A DNA stretch of 14,970 nt from Clostridia bacterium (GCA_003563755.1 PWUB01000017.1:1-14970), one strand, 5' to 3'. Positions 1 to 7,728 are shown, numbered from the stretch's first letter. Program-made: numbers and translations. The notes: generated from the letters alone by a model not told the origin.

Positions 1-2501
1 ATCACTGTGCACGTCTGTGACACTCCACCACGGTCGCCGGTCTTGGCGCCACATTCGGCCGCGGTGTTATGACGAACCACTGGATAGACTACCAGCACAG
101 TGACGTTATCATGGCCATCGGTGGCAACACTGCCGAAAACCATCCCATCTCGATGAAGTGGATAGAAAAAGCCAGGGAGAACAAGGGAGCGAAGCTGTTA
201 ACCGTCGATCCGCGATACTGCCGAACCGCGGCGGTTTCCGACGCATACGTTCCCATTCGTCCCGGCACCAACATCGCCTACCTGGGCGGCCTGATCCGCT
301 ACATCGTGTATAACAACCTGTTCCACAGGGAATACGTGGAGAACTTCACCAACCTGTCGTTTTTGGTGAATGAAGACTTCGATTTCGATGCCACAGACGG
401 TGTATTCTCAGGGATCGAGGATGACCCCGCTCGGAGCGCGAAAAAGTACGACCGATCTTCCTGGCAGTACCAGACCGACGAGGACGGAAACATCCTGCGC
501 GATCCCACCCTGTGGGACTCCAACTGCGTGTTCCAGCTGCTCAGGAAGCACTACGAACAGTACACCATCAGCAACGTCAGCAAGATCACCGGGGCCGACG
601 AGGATGCCCTGGAGGAGTCCTATAAGCTCTTCGCCAGCACCGGTCAGCCCGGTAAGGCGGGCAACATCCTCTACGCCATGGGGATCACCCAGTTCACCCA
701 CGGTGCGCAGAACACCCGGTCCATCGCCATGGTCCAGCTTTTGCTGGGCAACATGGGGATTGCAGGCGGTGGTGTGAACGCGCAGCGCGGTCAGTCGAAC
801 GTGCAGGGTGCCACGGACATGGCCATGCTGTATCACATCATACCCGGGTACATGCGTGCCCCCCAGCAGGGCCAGCACGCCACCCTGGAGGACTACAACA
901 GGGTCGAGACGCCGCCGACGGGTTGGTGGGCCCACAAGCCCAAGTACCTGGTCAGCCAGCTGAAGGCCTTCTACGGACAAAATGCCACGCGGGCGAATGA
1001 ATTCGGCTACCAGTGGCTTCCGAAACTCGATGGTGTCGACCGTTCCCACATCGCCGCGTACCGCAACATGCGGGACGGCGAGATCGAGGGCATGGTCTGC
1101 GTCGCCGACAACCCCATCGTGGCCGGGTCCAGTGCAAGGGCCAAGAGGGATTACCAGAAGAACCTCAAGTGGCTGGTGTCCCTGGATGTCGTCGAGAACG
1201 AGACGGCTTCTTTCTGGAAAGCCCCCGGGATGAACCCCGAGGAGATCGACACCGAGGTCTTCATCCTTCCGGCCGCCTTCAGCTACGAGCGCGAGGGAAC
1301 CAAGGCCAACAGCGGACGCTGGATCCAGTGGACGTGGAAGGCCCAGGAGGCTCCCGGGGACGCAAAGTGGGACATGTGGATCGTCAACGAGATGTTCAAG
1401 CGCCTCCGCAGGCTGTACGAGAACGAGGGCGGCGTGGTACCCGAGCCGATCACCCTGATGAACTGGGACTACGACGGCCCGGGCGGCGAACCCGACCTCG
1501 ACAAAGTGTGCCGGGAGCTCAACGGCTACCGCGTCAGGGACGGTGCGCTCCTGACCAACTTCGTCGGGCTCCAGGATGACGGCTCGACGGCGTGTGGTAA
1601 CTGGCTGTACGGCGGCTACTACAACAACCCGGATGACCCCGCCTGCAAGCGACGGATCCGGGAGAAGGAGGGCATCGGACTGCATCCCGAATGGTCCTTT
1701 GCCTGGCCGCTGAACCGGCGCATCGTGTACAACCGCTGTTCCTGCGATACCCAGGGCAGGCCCTGGAATCCGGATGCCCCCGTGATCTGGTGGAGCGAGG
1801 AGGAGGAGCGGTGGGTCGGTAACGACGTTCCCGATATTCCCGGAACCTGGTCCTTCGAGCAGTCCACCGACAACCCCTTCATCATGCTTCCGGAGGGACG
1901 CGGACGCCTGTTTGCCGCCAACATCGGCTATCCCTTCGTGGAGGTCGGAGACGCGCCCATGCCGACACACTACGAGCCTGCGGACAGCCCCGTTTCGAAC
2001 CTTTTGTATCCGAACGCAACGTTCAATCCCATAAGCCAGCGGTTCTACGCCGATCACACGGTGGAGACCGATGAGGAGAGGCAGCGGTACCCGTACATTA
2101 TGACCACCTACCGCGTGACCGAGCACTACCAGAGTGGTAGTATCACGCGTAACATGCCCTGGCTGAACGAGCTGATGCCCGAGCTCTTCGTGGAGATCGA
2201 CCAGGACCTGGCCGGTCAGCTGGGTATCAGCAATGGTGACGAGGTCATCGTTGAAAGCAAGCGGCTCCTGAACAACGGGGTCCAGGAAGGCATCACGGCC
2301 AAGGCCAGCGTCACCAGGCGCCTGAGGCCGATGATGATCAACGGCGAGAAGAAACACATCGTCGGAATGCCTTTCCACTGGGGCTTCATGGGACTCGGCA
2401 AGGGCGACATCGCCAACGATCTGAGTCCGTCGGTGGGTGACGCGAACACCACCATTCCCGAGTACAAGGCGTTCCTGTGTAACATTAGGAAGCGGGGGTG
2501 A
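1..2501 (+). CDS. fdhA: Selenocysteine-containing formate dehydrogenase, catalytic (alpha) subunit, 5'-partial
   Basis: Molybdo/tungsto-bis-MGD formate dehydrogenase catalytic subunit of the FdnG/FdoG type, oxidising formate to CO2 and passing electrons to the FeS subunit encoded next. The reading frame (codons from base 3) runs in from outside the window, so the N-terminus, its FeS-cluster cysteines and any Tat signal are not visible. The frame crosses an in-frame TGA at 18-20 in the context R-L-U-H-S-T-T-V-A, which matches the FdnG active site with His directly after Sec. The downstream sequence follows FdnG closely: FGRGVMTNHW, MAIGGNTAENHP, LLLGNMGIAGGGVNA, GQSNVQGATD, the SGRWIQWTWK block, WPLNRRIVYNR, and a C-terminal molybdopterin-dinucleotide domain ending near HWGFMGLGKGDIANDL and VGDANTTIPEYK. 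The ATG at 69 is internal; a caller blind to Sec would start there and lose the active site. The stop lies 6 nt before fdhB, so the two are almost certainly cotranscribed and translationally coupled. Family assignment is very secure. Cytoplasmic versus exported location is undecided. Confidence 0.96.
18..20 (+). other. Selenocysteine (UGA) codon in fdhA
   Basis: In-frame TGA flanked by codons for R-L and H-S-T-T. In E. coli FdnG and FdhF the same position is Sec, followed by His. The coding frame is open on both sides, and homology to Fdh continues without a break across it. A SECIS hairpin follows at the expected distance (32-50). Read-through as Sec is therefore much more likely than a nonsense mutation. 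Confidence 0.93.
32..50 (+). promoter_or_regulatory. Bacterial SECIS element (SelB-binding hairpin) within fdhA
   Basis: Bases 32-50 fold as GG, bulged U34, CGCC, loop GGUCUU, GGCG, CC. The stem is 32-33 with 49-50 and 35-38 with 45-48. From memory of the E. coli fdhF SECIS, the same parts occur in the same order: a GG/CC lower pair, a single bulged U, a four-base-pair upper stem region and a GGUCU apical loop. Loop bases GGTCT lie 19-23 nt after the UGA, the same spacing as in fdhF. The element lies within the coding sequence, as is usual in bacteria, and would recruit SelB with Sec-tRNA. Confidence 0.9.
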
Positions 2502-2507
2502 GGCGCG

Positions 2508-3281
2508 ATGACGAAGTCTCTGTTGATTGACACCTCGAAGTGCATGGCCTGTCGTGGATGCCAGGTGGCATGCAAACAGTGGAACCAGCTGCCGGCAGAG
2601 CAGACAACCTTCACCGGTTCCTACGAGAATCCTCCGGGCTTCACTCCCAAGACATGGATGAAGGTGACCTTCCGGGAGGCGGAGGTGGACGGAGACGTGG
2701 CCTGGTACTTTGGGAACCTTCGCTGCATGCACTGCAGCGATGCCGCCTGCGTCCTGGTGTGTCCCGCCGGTGCCATCTCCCACTCCGACACGGGTTCGGT
2801 GGTCATCGATCCCGAAAAGTGCATCGGCTGTAACTACTGCGTGGCCAACTGCACCTTCAACGTGATGGGATTCGACCGCCAGGACGGCGTTGCCATGAAG
2901 TGTACCCTGTGCGAGGACCGCACGAGCAACGGGCTGGAGCCCGCATGTGCGACCGCCTGTCCGACCGGGGCCATCAGGTACGGCGACCGGGTCGATCTTA
3001 TGCGCGACGCCCAACAGAGAGTGCGAGAGCTGCAGGCAGCTGGCAATCCCAGGGCCAGGACGTACGGCCAGACGGAACTGAACGGTACGGGCGTTATGTT
3101 CGTCCTGGAGAACACCCCGGAGCACTACGGTCTCGTGGCCGACCCGTACGTTCCTCTCTCCGCGAGGGCCTGGAACGTCGTGTTCAAACCGGTCCGCGTG
3201 CTGGCGGTGCTCGGAGTGGCCTTCGGCCTGTGGAAGAACTGGTCCAGCACGAAGGACATCAAGGAAGGTAAGGGTACCTGA
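2508..3281 (+). CDS. fdhB: Formate dehydrogenase iron-sulfur (beta) subunit, four [4Fe-4S] clusters, C-terminal hydrophobic anchor
   Basis: A 257-residue ferredoxin-like electron-transfer subunit of the FdnH/HybA/DmsB family, which carries electrons from FdhA to a membrane partner. Sixteen cysteines form four groups: C12/15/18/22, C73/76/81/85, C105/108/111/115 and C132/135/147/151. The N-terminal motif CMACRGCQVACKQWN is typical of Fdh beta subunits. Residues about 222-242 (from NVVFKPVRVLAVLGVAFGLW) form a hydrophobic stretch matching the single C-terminal transmembrane helix of FdnH. It is followed by a short lysine-rich tail. The ATG lies 6 nt after the fdhA stop. The next gene, rnfC-like, begins 31 nt downstream. 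No cytochrome b (FdnI-type gamma) gene follows, which is unusual for a beta subunit with such an anchor. The FeS role is certain; the true electron acceptor is inferred from gene order only. Confidence 0.95.
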   Translation: MTKSLLIDTSKCMACRGCQVACKQWNQLPAEQTTFTGSYENPPGFTPKTWMKVTFREAEVDGDVAWYFGNLRCMHCSDAACVLVCPAGAISHSDTGSVVIDPEKCIGCNYCVANCTFNVMGFDRQDGVAMKCTLCEDRTSNGLEPACATACPTGAIRYGDRVDLMRDAQQRVRELQAAGNPRARTYGQTELNGTGVMFVLENTPEHYGLVADPYVPLSARAWNVVFKPVRVLAVLGVAFGLWKNWSSTKDIKEGKGT

Positions 3282-3300
3282 TGACATCCTATAGTTTCTT

Positions 3301-3315
3301 GGAGGTGAGATCGTG
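3301..3315 (+). promoter_or_regulatory. Ribosome binding site fixing the rnfC GTG start
   Basis: GGAGGTGAG at 3301-3309 precedes the GTG at 3313. It is a near-perfect Shine-Dalgarno match and supports the GTG start over any later ATG. Confidence 0.7.
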
Positions 3316-4650
3316 AGCGCCAAGTCATTTCAAGGGAAAGACGTGAGGACTTTCATGGGCGGGGGAACGTACGATGTCCCTCACCAGAAAGGCCTTACTG
3401 AGGACAAGTCCATCGTGAAGATGGCCACGCCAGCGGAGGTCATCATACCCTTGCACCAGCACTCAGGAGCGCCCTGCGAGCCCCTGGTGGAGGTAGGTGA
3501 CAGAGTCACGGTAGGGCAGAAGATCGGCGAATCCGACGCCTATGTCAGTGCCCCGGTCCATGCCAGCGTAACCGGGACGGTCAGCGCGATCGAACCCCGC
3601 CTCACTCATGAAGGCAGGGAAGTCGAAAGCGTGGTCATCACCACCGAAGGCGACCAGCAGGAGTTCGAGCCCGCCGAGGTACGCGATCCGGCCTCGATGT
3701 CTCCGGAGGAGCTCAAGGAGGCCATCAAGGAGGCAGGGTTGACGGGAATGGGAGGCGCAGCCTTCCCCACCTTCGTCAACATCAACACCGATCAGCCCGT
3801 CGATTCACTGATCCTCAACGGGGCGGAGTGTGAGCCCTACCTGACCTGCGACCACCGGATCATGGTGGAGCGAGCCGACGACCTCATCGCCGGCGGTGAA
3901 CTCCTCATGCGGTGCATCGGAGCCAGCAAATGCTACATCGGAATAGAGATCAACAAGCCCGACGCCATAGAGGTCCTCTCGAAGAAGACCGAGGACAGGG
4001 ATGACTTCGAAATCGTTCCCCTGGATACGAAGTACCCCCAGGGATACAAGTCATACCTGATCAAGGCCATCACGGGCCGTGACGTACCACGCGGTGCCCG
4101 CTCTGCGGCCCTGGGCTGCATCGTCAGGAACGTGGGGACGACCATCGCGGCCTACGACGCCGTGGTCTACGGAAAGCCCCTCATTGAGAGAGTCATCACC
4201 GTCAGCGGACCCGACGTACCCGGGGCAGGTAACTACCTGGTGAGGATCGGGACCACTGCATCTCACATCCTCGCCGAGTGCGGTGTGGAGGACTTCGAGG
4301 GCGGCAAAGTGATATTCGGCGGACCCATGACCGGTCTGGCCCAACCGCACGGCGACATTCCGGTCATCAAGGCTACCACCGGTGTTCTCTTCTTCCCGCC
4401 GGACATGGTCAGGGAGGATATGCCCTATACCGACTGCGTCAGGTGCGGTCTCTGCGTGCAGCACTGTCCCAACTGGCTGTACCCCAACCAGCTGAGCATC
4501 CTGGCAGAACACCAGGTACTCGATAACATCGAGGATGAATGGGACATCTGGGACTGTATCGAGTGCGGCATATGCGCGTATGTATGCCCCGCTGACAGGC
4601 CCATCGTCCACTTCATCAAGAGGGCGAAAGCCATTGTGGATAACTGGTAG
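3313..4650 (+). CDS. rnfC: RnfC-like electron transport complex subunit
   Basis: A 445-residue RnfC homologue. In canonical Rnf this is the cytoplasmic, NADH- and FMN-binding, FeS-carrying subunit. Residues about 30-115 carry the barrel-sandwich region (VIIPLHQHSGAPCEP, YVSAPVHASVTG). Residues about 140-280 form the NuoF/51-kDa-like domain (GMGGAAFPT at 145-153, NGAECEPYLT at 169-178). Two C-terminal cluster motifs follow: C375/378/381/385 and C415/418/421/425. The GTG start is chosen because GGAGGTGAG lies 3 nt upstream of it. Two positions depart from the RnfC/NuoF pattern as remembered: N156 where FPTxxK has lysine, and YPQGYKSYLI (241-250) where an acidic residue normally follows YPQG-x. 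The gene sits between fdhB and rnfD and is not preceded or followed by rnfB. Family identity is secure. NADH activity is questionable. Confidence 0.93.
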   Translation: MSAKSFQGKDVRTFMGGGTYDVPHQKGLTEDKSIVKMATPAEVIIPLHQHSGAPCEPLVEVGDRVTVGQKIGESDAYVSAPVHASVTGTVSAIEPRLTHEGREVESVVITTEGDQQEFEPAEVRDPASMSPEELKEAIKEAGLTGMGGAAFPTFVNINTDQPVDSLILNGAECEPYLTCDHRIMVERADDLIAGGELLMRCIGASKCYIGIEINKPDAIEVLSKKTEDRDDFEIVPLDTKYPQGYKSYLIKAITGRDVPRGARSAALGCIVRNVGTTIAAYDAVVYGKPLIERVITVSGPDVPGAGNYLVRIGTTASHILAECGVEDFEGGKVIFGGPMTGLAQPHGDIPVIKATTGVLFFPPDMVREDMPYTDCVRCGLCVQHCPNWLYPNQLSILAEHQVLDNIEDEWDIWDCIECGICAYVCPADRPIVHFIKRAKAIVDNW

Positions 4651-4694
4651 AGAGAAAGAGACATCAATCGTACGAGAAAAGGAGGAGATGCCTG

Positions 4695-5657
4695 GTGGAT
4701 AAGCTGGTCGTCACACCACCGCCACATTTGAAAGGTAAGGGTACGGTATCCGAGGCGATGCGGGACGTGCTCATCGCACTCGCACCCATATCCCTGGTAT
4801 CCATATACTTCTTCAGGCTGCATGCGGTGTTTCTCATAGCCGTATGTATCGGTACGGCTGTTCTCACAGAGCTAATCTTCCGCAAATCCATGAAGAAGGC
4901 TCCGACCCTGGGTGATCTGAGCGCGGTCCTGACCGGTCTCTTCGTCGCCCTGCTCCTGTCTCCCGCCACCGCCTGGTGGACCGCGGTACTGGCCACTTTC
5001 CTGGCCGTGGGAGTCGCCAAGGAGCTCATGGGAGGCCTGGGATGGAACCTGTTCAATCCCGCCCTCTTCGGCAGGGTTGCGGTGATACTGCTGGCACCCT
5101 GGTTCGCCTTCCTCAACACGGACTTCGGAGCGCTGGCTCCGAACCTCGGAAGGCTCGATGCCATCGCCCAGGCCACACCCCTGGCCCTGCTGCATCAGGG
5201 CGCTGCCATGCCTGAGTACACGACGATGTTCTTGGGCTACCCGGGTGGAGCCCTCTCGGAGACCTCGGCACTGGCACTGCTGCTGGGTGCGGCCTTCCTG
5301 TTTTACAGGCGGCACATAACCTGGCATATACCGGTCACGATGATCGGCACCGTGGTGGTTCTGACCGCCATGGCCGCCCAGGACCCCCTCTACCACTTGC
5401 TCAGTGGTGGACTGCTGATCGGTGCCTTCTACATGGCGACCGACTGGGTCACGAGCCCCATCAATCCCAGGGGTAGGATCGTCTTCGGTATCGCCATAGG
5501 CATACTGGTGGTCATCTTCAGGTTGGCCCTTGCACCGACCGAGGGCGTGGCTTTCTCGATTTTGATCATGAACGCCTTCGTACCCTGTATCGAGAGATTC
5601 ACCAAGCGGCCTTCCTTCAGTGAGCCCAAGCCCGCCCCGGCAGGCTCGGGAGACTGA
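4695..5657 (+). CDS. rnfD: RnfD-like integral membrane subunit
   Basis: A 320-residue membrane protein of the RnfD/NqrB family, which in complete Rnf/Nqr carries a covalently bound FMN and forms part of the ion- and electron-transfer path. Around nine to ten hydrophobic segments run from about residue 22 to 300. Family signatures include the N-terminal VTPPPHLKGK, GGLGWNLFNPALFGR (113-127), the flavinylation-type motif DAIAQATPL with T161 as the probable FMN-attachment threonine, and the C-terminal MATDWVTSPINPRGR (247-261). The GTG start is supported by AAAAGGAGGAG ending 7 nt upstream. An ATG at 4688 runs into a stop after four codons and is not the start. The gene lies 44 nt after rnfC. 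Canonical operons continue with rnfG, rnfE, rnfA and rnfB, but here a nested inverted repeat and an unrelated gene follow. Flavinylation would need an ApbE enzyme, and none is in the window. Confidence 0.93.
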   Translation: MDKLVVTPPPHLKGKGTVSEAMRDVLIALAPISLVSIYFFRLHAVFLIAVCIGTAVLTELIFRKSMKKAPTLGDLSAVLTGLFVALLLSPATAWWTAVLATFLAVGVAKELMGGLGWNLFNPALFGRVAVILLAPWFAFLNTDFGALAPNLGRLDAIAQATPLALLHQGAAMPEYTTMFLGYPGGALSETSALALLLGAAFLFYRRHITWHIPVTMIGTVVVLTAMAAQDPLYHLLSGGLLIGAFYMATDWVTSPINPRGRIVFGIAIGILVVIFRLALAPTEGVAFSILIMNAFVPCIERFTKRPSFSEPKPAPAGSGD

Positions 5658-5669
5658 CACACGCAAAAC

Positions 5670-5730
5670 CTCTATGACCACGGAAAGGAGCGGGCCCGCC
5701 TGCTCCTTTCTCCGTTGCTTCGGCATAGAG
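5670..5730 (+). terminator. Nested inverted repeat after rnfD, possible terminator or structured RNA
   Basis: Outer arms CTCTATG (5670-5676) and CATAGAG (5724-5730) are perfect complements. Inner arms AAAGGAGC (5684-5691) and GCTCCTTT (5702-5709) also pair perfectly, around a GC-rich loop. Between the arms CCACGG (5678-5683) and CCGTTG (5712-5717) can pair with one mismatch, making a long, nearly continuous helix. It begins 12 nt after the rnfD stop, where an operon terminator would sit. There is no run of T after either arm, so intrinsic termination is not assured; it could instead be an mRNA-stabilising or regulatory structure. Confidence 0.45.
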
Positions 5731-5847
5731 TGTAAGAGCCCTCCGGGTGGTCCGCAAAGCCGGGGTGTCCCGCGACAGCAGGAGCCACGATCTCGGGTGC
5801 GGAAGTGAAGTACAACAGGCGCAAGGCGGGCATGATCGGGGGTGGGC

Positions 5848-6492
5848 ATGGTGAACATGAGGATAAAGCCTCTGCACCGGCTGGTGTTCCTGGTGGTATG
5901 GACGCTCTTTGTCCTCTATCCCAATCCACTGAAGTTGACAGCAAGCGTCACCCGCATCTTCTCTCCTCCTGTGTCGCCCGGATGCGTGGCCGACCTTGCG
6001 GTCGGGCTTGCCGATGATCCGGCGGAGATCGAGCGGTTCGTGCTGGACAGCTTCCCGTACCAGTACGATTGGAAGACCTACAATGTGCCCTGGTACTTCC
6101 CCACCGTCGAGGAGGCGCTGCGCCAGGGGACGGGCGACTGCAAGACCAGGTTCGTGATACTGGCATCCCTTTTCGAGCACCTCGACGTTTCCTATACGAG
6201 GACGGTGTCCCTGACCCATTTCTGGGTCTCATACGAGGGCAAGGAGGAGACGGGAATCGAGCGTACCGAGTACGCGTGGTTCATAAGCGATGAAGAGGGC
6301 ACCCGGCTCCAGGTTCCCAGGGAGCGAACCAGGGATGTCTGGGACGCCTTCAGGGAAGCCTTCTGGGACCACATGCCCGTGGTACGAAAGGTGCTCTTCC
6401 TCATGGGACCACCCCTGGCCCTGCTCATCGGATGGCGCCCCGGGAGGGGAACACTCCAGTACCGGGCTGACATGACGAATGGGTCACGGTAG
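5848..6492 (+). CDS. Membrane-anchored transglutaminase-like (papain-fold) protein
   Basis: About 214 residues. An N-terminal hydrophobic helix (about residues 9-24, LHRLVFLVVWTLFVLY) and a C-terminal one (about 181-195, VLFLMGPPLALLIGW) flank a domain that would face outside the cell. Its core resembles the transglutaminase-like superfamily: GTGDCKTRFVILASLFE gives Cys98 at the start of a helix, and LTHFWVSYEG gives His124. A third, acidic residue may be E138 or E141. Such domains are usually proteases or amidases in bacteria, and substrates cannot be told from sequence. The start is uncertain: GTG 5842, ATG 5848 and ATG 5857 are in frame after a TGA at 5833, and the GGGGGTGGG at 5838-5846 could serve more than one. 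It lies 190 nt after rnfD on the same strand and converges with tatC. The gene is well supported as coding; its activity is inferred. Confidence 0.75.
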   Translation: MVNMRIKPLHRLVFLVVWTLFVLYPNPLKLTASVTRIFSPPVSPGCVADLAVGLADDPAEIERFVLDSFPYQYDWKTYNVPWYFPTVEEALRQGTGDCKTRFVILASLFEHLDVSYTRTVSLTHFWVSYEGKEETGIERTEYAWFISDEEGTRLQVPRERTRDVWDAFREAFWDHMPVVRKVLFLMGPPLALLIGWRPGRGTLQYRADMTNGSR

Positions 6493-6521
6493 GCATGGTG
6501 GGCATAAGTGCGAACCGGCAG

Positions 6522-7229
6522 CTATGCGGTCCTCCTGCGCCTGTGTACCACCTTGGCGAGCAGGATGCTTATCTCGTAAAGGATAACCAGGGGTACAGCC
6601 ATGAGGATCTGCGAAACGAAGTCGGGCGGTGTGAGAAGGGCAGCCGAGGCAACGACCAGCAGCAGGGCAAGCTTCCGTTGACGCTGCAGGCCAGCAGGGC
6701 TGACGAGCCCGATATACGCCATGAAGGTCATGACCAGGGGCAGCTGGAAAACGAGGCCGAAGATCAGGGTGAGGGTACCGACGAAGCCGATGTACCTGTC
6801 GTAGGTGAACATCGGAGAAAGACCCGGGGCCTCGAAGCCCTGGAAGAACGACATCGCGAGGGGAAGAACCACACCGAAGGCGAAGGCCGCCCCGGAGACG
6901 AACAGGATCAGGGAGACGAACACCAGGAGTATGATGTATTTCTTTTCGTGCCTGTGCAGTCCGGGAGCCACGAACATCCATGCCTGGTACAGGATGAAAG
7001 GTAGGGCCACGAACAGACCCGCCAGCAGAGCGACCTTGAAGTCCGTGAGCAGTGCCTCCGACGGCGAGATGTATATGAGCTCCACGTCTCCCCCGAAGGA
7101 CCTGAGTATGTTCCTGATCCGGGCCGCGAAGGCAAAACAGACTCCCGAACACACAAGGTAGGCGATTGCTGACAGGATGAACCGCTTTCTCAGATCCTTG
7201 AGATGTTCTAGGATCGACGCGTTCTGCAT
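6522..7229 (-). CDS. tatC: Sec-independent protein translocase TatC
   Basis: A 235-residue polytopic protein with six hydrophobic segments, the normal size of TatC, which is the twin-arginine signal-peptide receptor in the cytoplasmic membrane. Signatures are the N-terminal LEHLKDLRKR with the conserved Glu8, the FVAPGLHRHEKKY loop with its conserved glutamate, and VFQLPLVMTF. The ATG at 7229 is preferred because GGAAGGGG lies 6 nt upstream; the in-frame ATG at 7235 directly abuts that site. It is the last of three tat genes on this strand, 21 nt after tatB, and its stop faces the stop of the transglutaminase-like gene 29 nt away. It would export folded, cofactor-loaded proteins such as molybdoenzymes. 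Whether it serves the adjacent formate dehydrogenase depends on a signal peptide outside the window. Confidence 0.95.
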   Translation of the reverse strand: MQNASILEHLKDLRKRFILSAIAYLVCSGVCFAFAARIRNILRSFGGDVELIYISPSEALLTDFKVALLAGLFVALPFILYQAWMFVAPGLHRHEKKYIILLVFVSLILFVSGAAFAFGVVLPLAMSFFQGFEAPGLSPMFTYDRYIGFVGTLTLIFGLVFQLPLVMTFMAYIGLVSPAGLQRQRKLALLLVVASAALLTPPDFVSQILMAVPLVILYEISILLAKVVHRRRRTA

Positions 7230-7250
7230 CCCCATCCCCTTCCCAGGGGA

Positions 7251-7541
7251 TCAGCCGCCCCGCTTTTCATGGTGCCCGCCTTCTTCTTCGGCGTCGACTT
7301 CCTTCTTGCGTTCCGATTCCGGCGAAGCCGATAGGTCGACGCTGGGCATCTCGATTTCCGCGGCCTCCCTGGTCTCCTTCATGCCTTCGTTGACCTCCTG
7401 TTGAATGCCCTCGAAGGTCTGTTGGAAGCTGGCGAGCGCCCGGCCAGCGGACCTCGCAAGCTCCGGCAGCTTATCAGGACCGAAGATGATCAGGCCCACC
7501 AGGAGGATGATGAGAAGTTCTCCCATGCCTATACTCAACAC
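7251..7541 (-). CDS. tatB: Twin-arginine translocase subunit TatB (TatA/B family)
   Basis: A 96-residue single-span protein: N-terminal helix IGMGELLIILLVGLIIFGP, the family hinge GPDKLPELAR, an amphipathic helix to about residue 55 and a charged tail ending HHEKRGG. Glutamate at position 8 and the M-x-x-I-G-x-x-E-L-L pattern match E. coli TatB (MFDIGFSELL), where TatA proteins usually have another polar residue. The start is set at GTG 7541. This puts GGAGAGGGG nine bases upstream and gives the standard short extracytoplasmic N-terminus. A longer in-frame extension to 7637 would add about 32 residues, rich in Cys, Pro and Arg, ahead of the membrane helix and is unlikely. It lies between tatA and tatC. 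TatB rather than a second TatA is inferred from E8 and the longer tail. Confidence 0.88.
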   Translation of the reverse strand: MLSIGMGELLIILLVGLIIFGPDKLPELARSAGRALASFQQTFEGIQQEVNEGMKETREAAEIEMPSVDLSASPESERKKEVDAEEEGGHHEKRGG

Positions 7542-7728
7542 TGGCCAGCACCCCTCTCCATACTGTCTGTTGGGGTAGAGGAAGGATCCCCTGACGGGGC
7601 ACCGATGCGCGGGTGCCCGATTCGCGCTGCATGGCAAGGTCCTTTCAGAGTCGGGCTGGATGCGCCGTCAGTCACCGGCGAAGTCCCATGATGTGCCTTA
7701 ACACCGGGGAACGTCAAAGCCGCCGCCC

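Noticed and set aside
18..20. TGA as a nonsense mutation splitting fdhA
   Set aside because: The position is the known Sec site of the family and is followed by a correctly spaced SECIS hairpin.
408..3323. A 971-codon open frame on the minus strand, antisense to fdhA and fdhB
   Set aside because: The plus-strand proteins are clearly homologous to Fdh subunits. The antisense translation has no recognisable domain and is rich in His, Arg, Gly and Val, as expected when a codon-biased high-GC gene is read in reverse.
5655..5850. A confident riboswitch call (c-di-GMP-I) in the rnfD downstream region
   Set aside because: Only one block resembles the GEMM core, with two mismatches. The GGCAAACC half and the GAAA tetraloop stem are not found at usable positions, so it is recorded only as a low-interest lead.
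4872..5858. A 328-codon minus-strand frame across rnfD
   Set aside because: It is antisense to a clear RnfD protein, has low-complexity Gly/Arg/Gln-rich translation, and has no plausible ribosome binding site or family resemblance.
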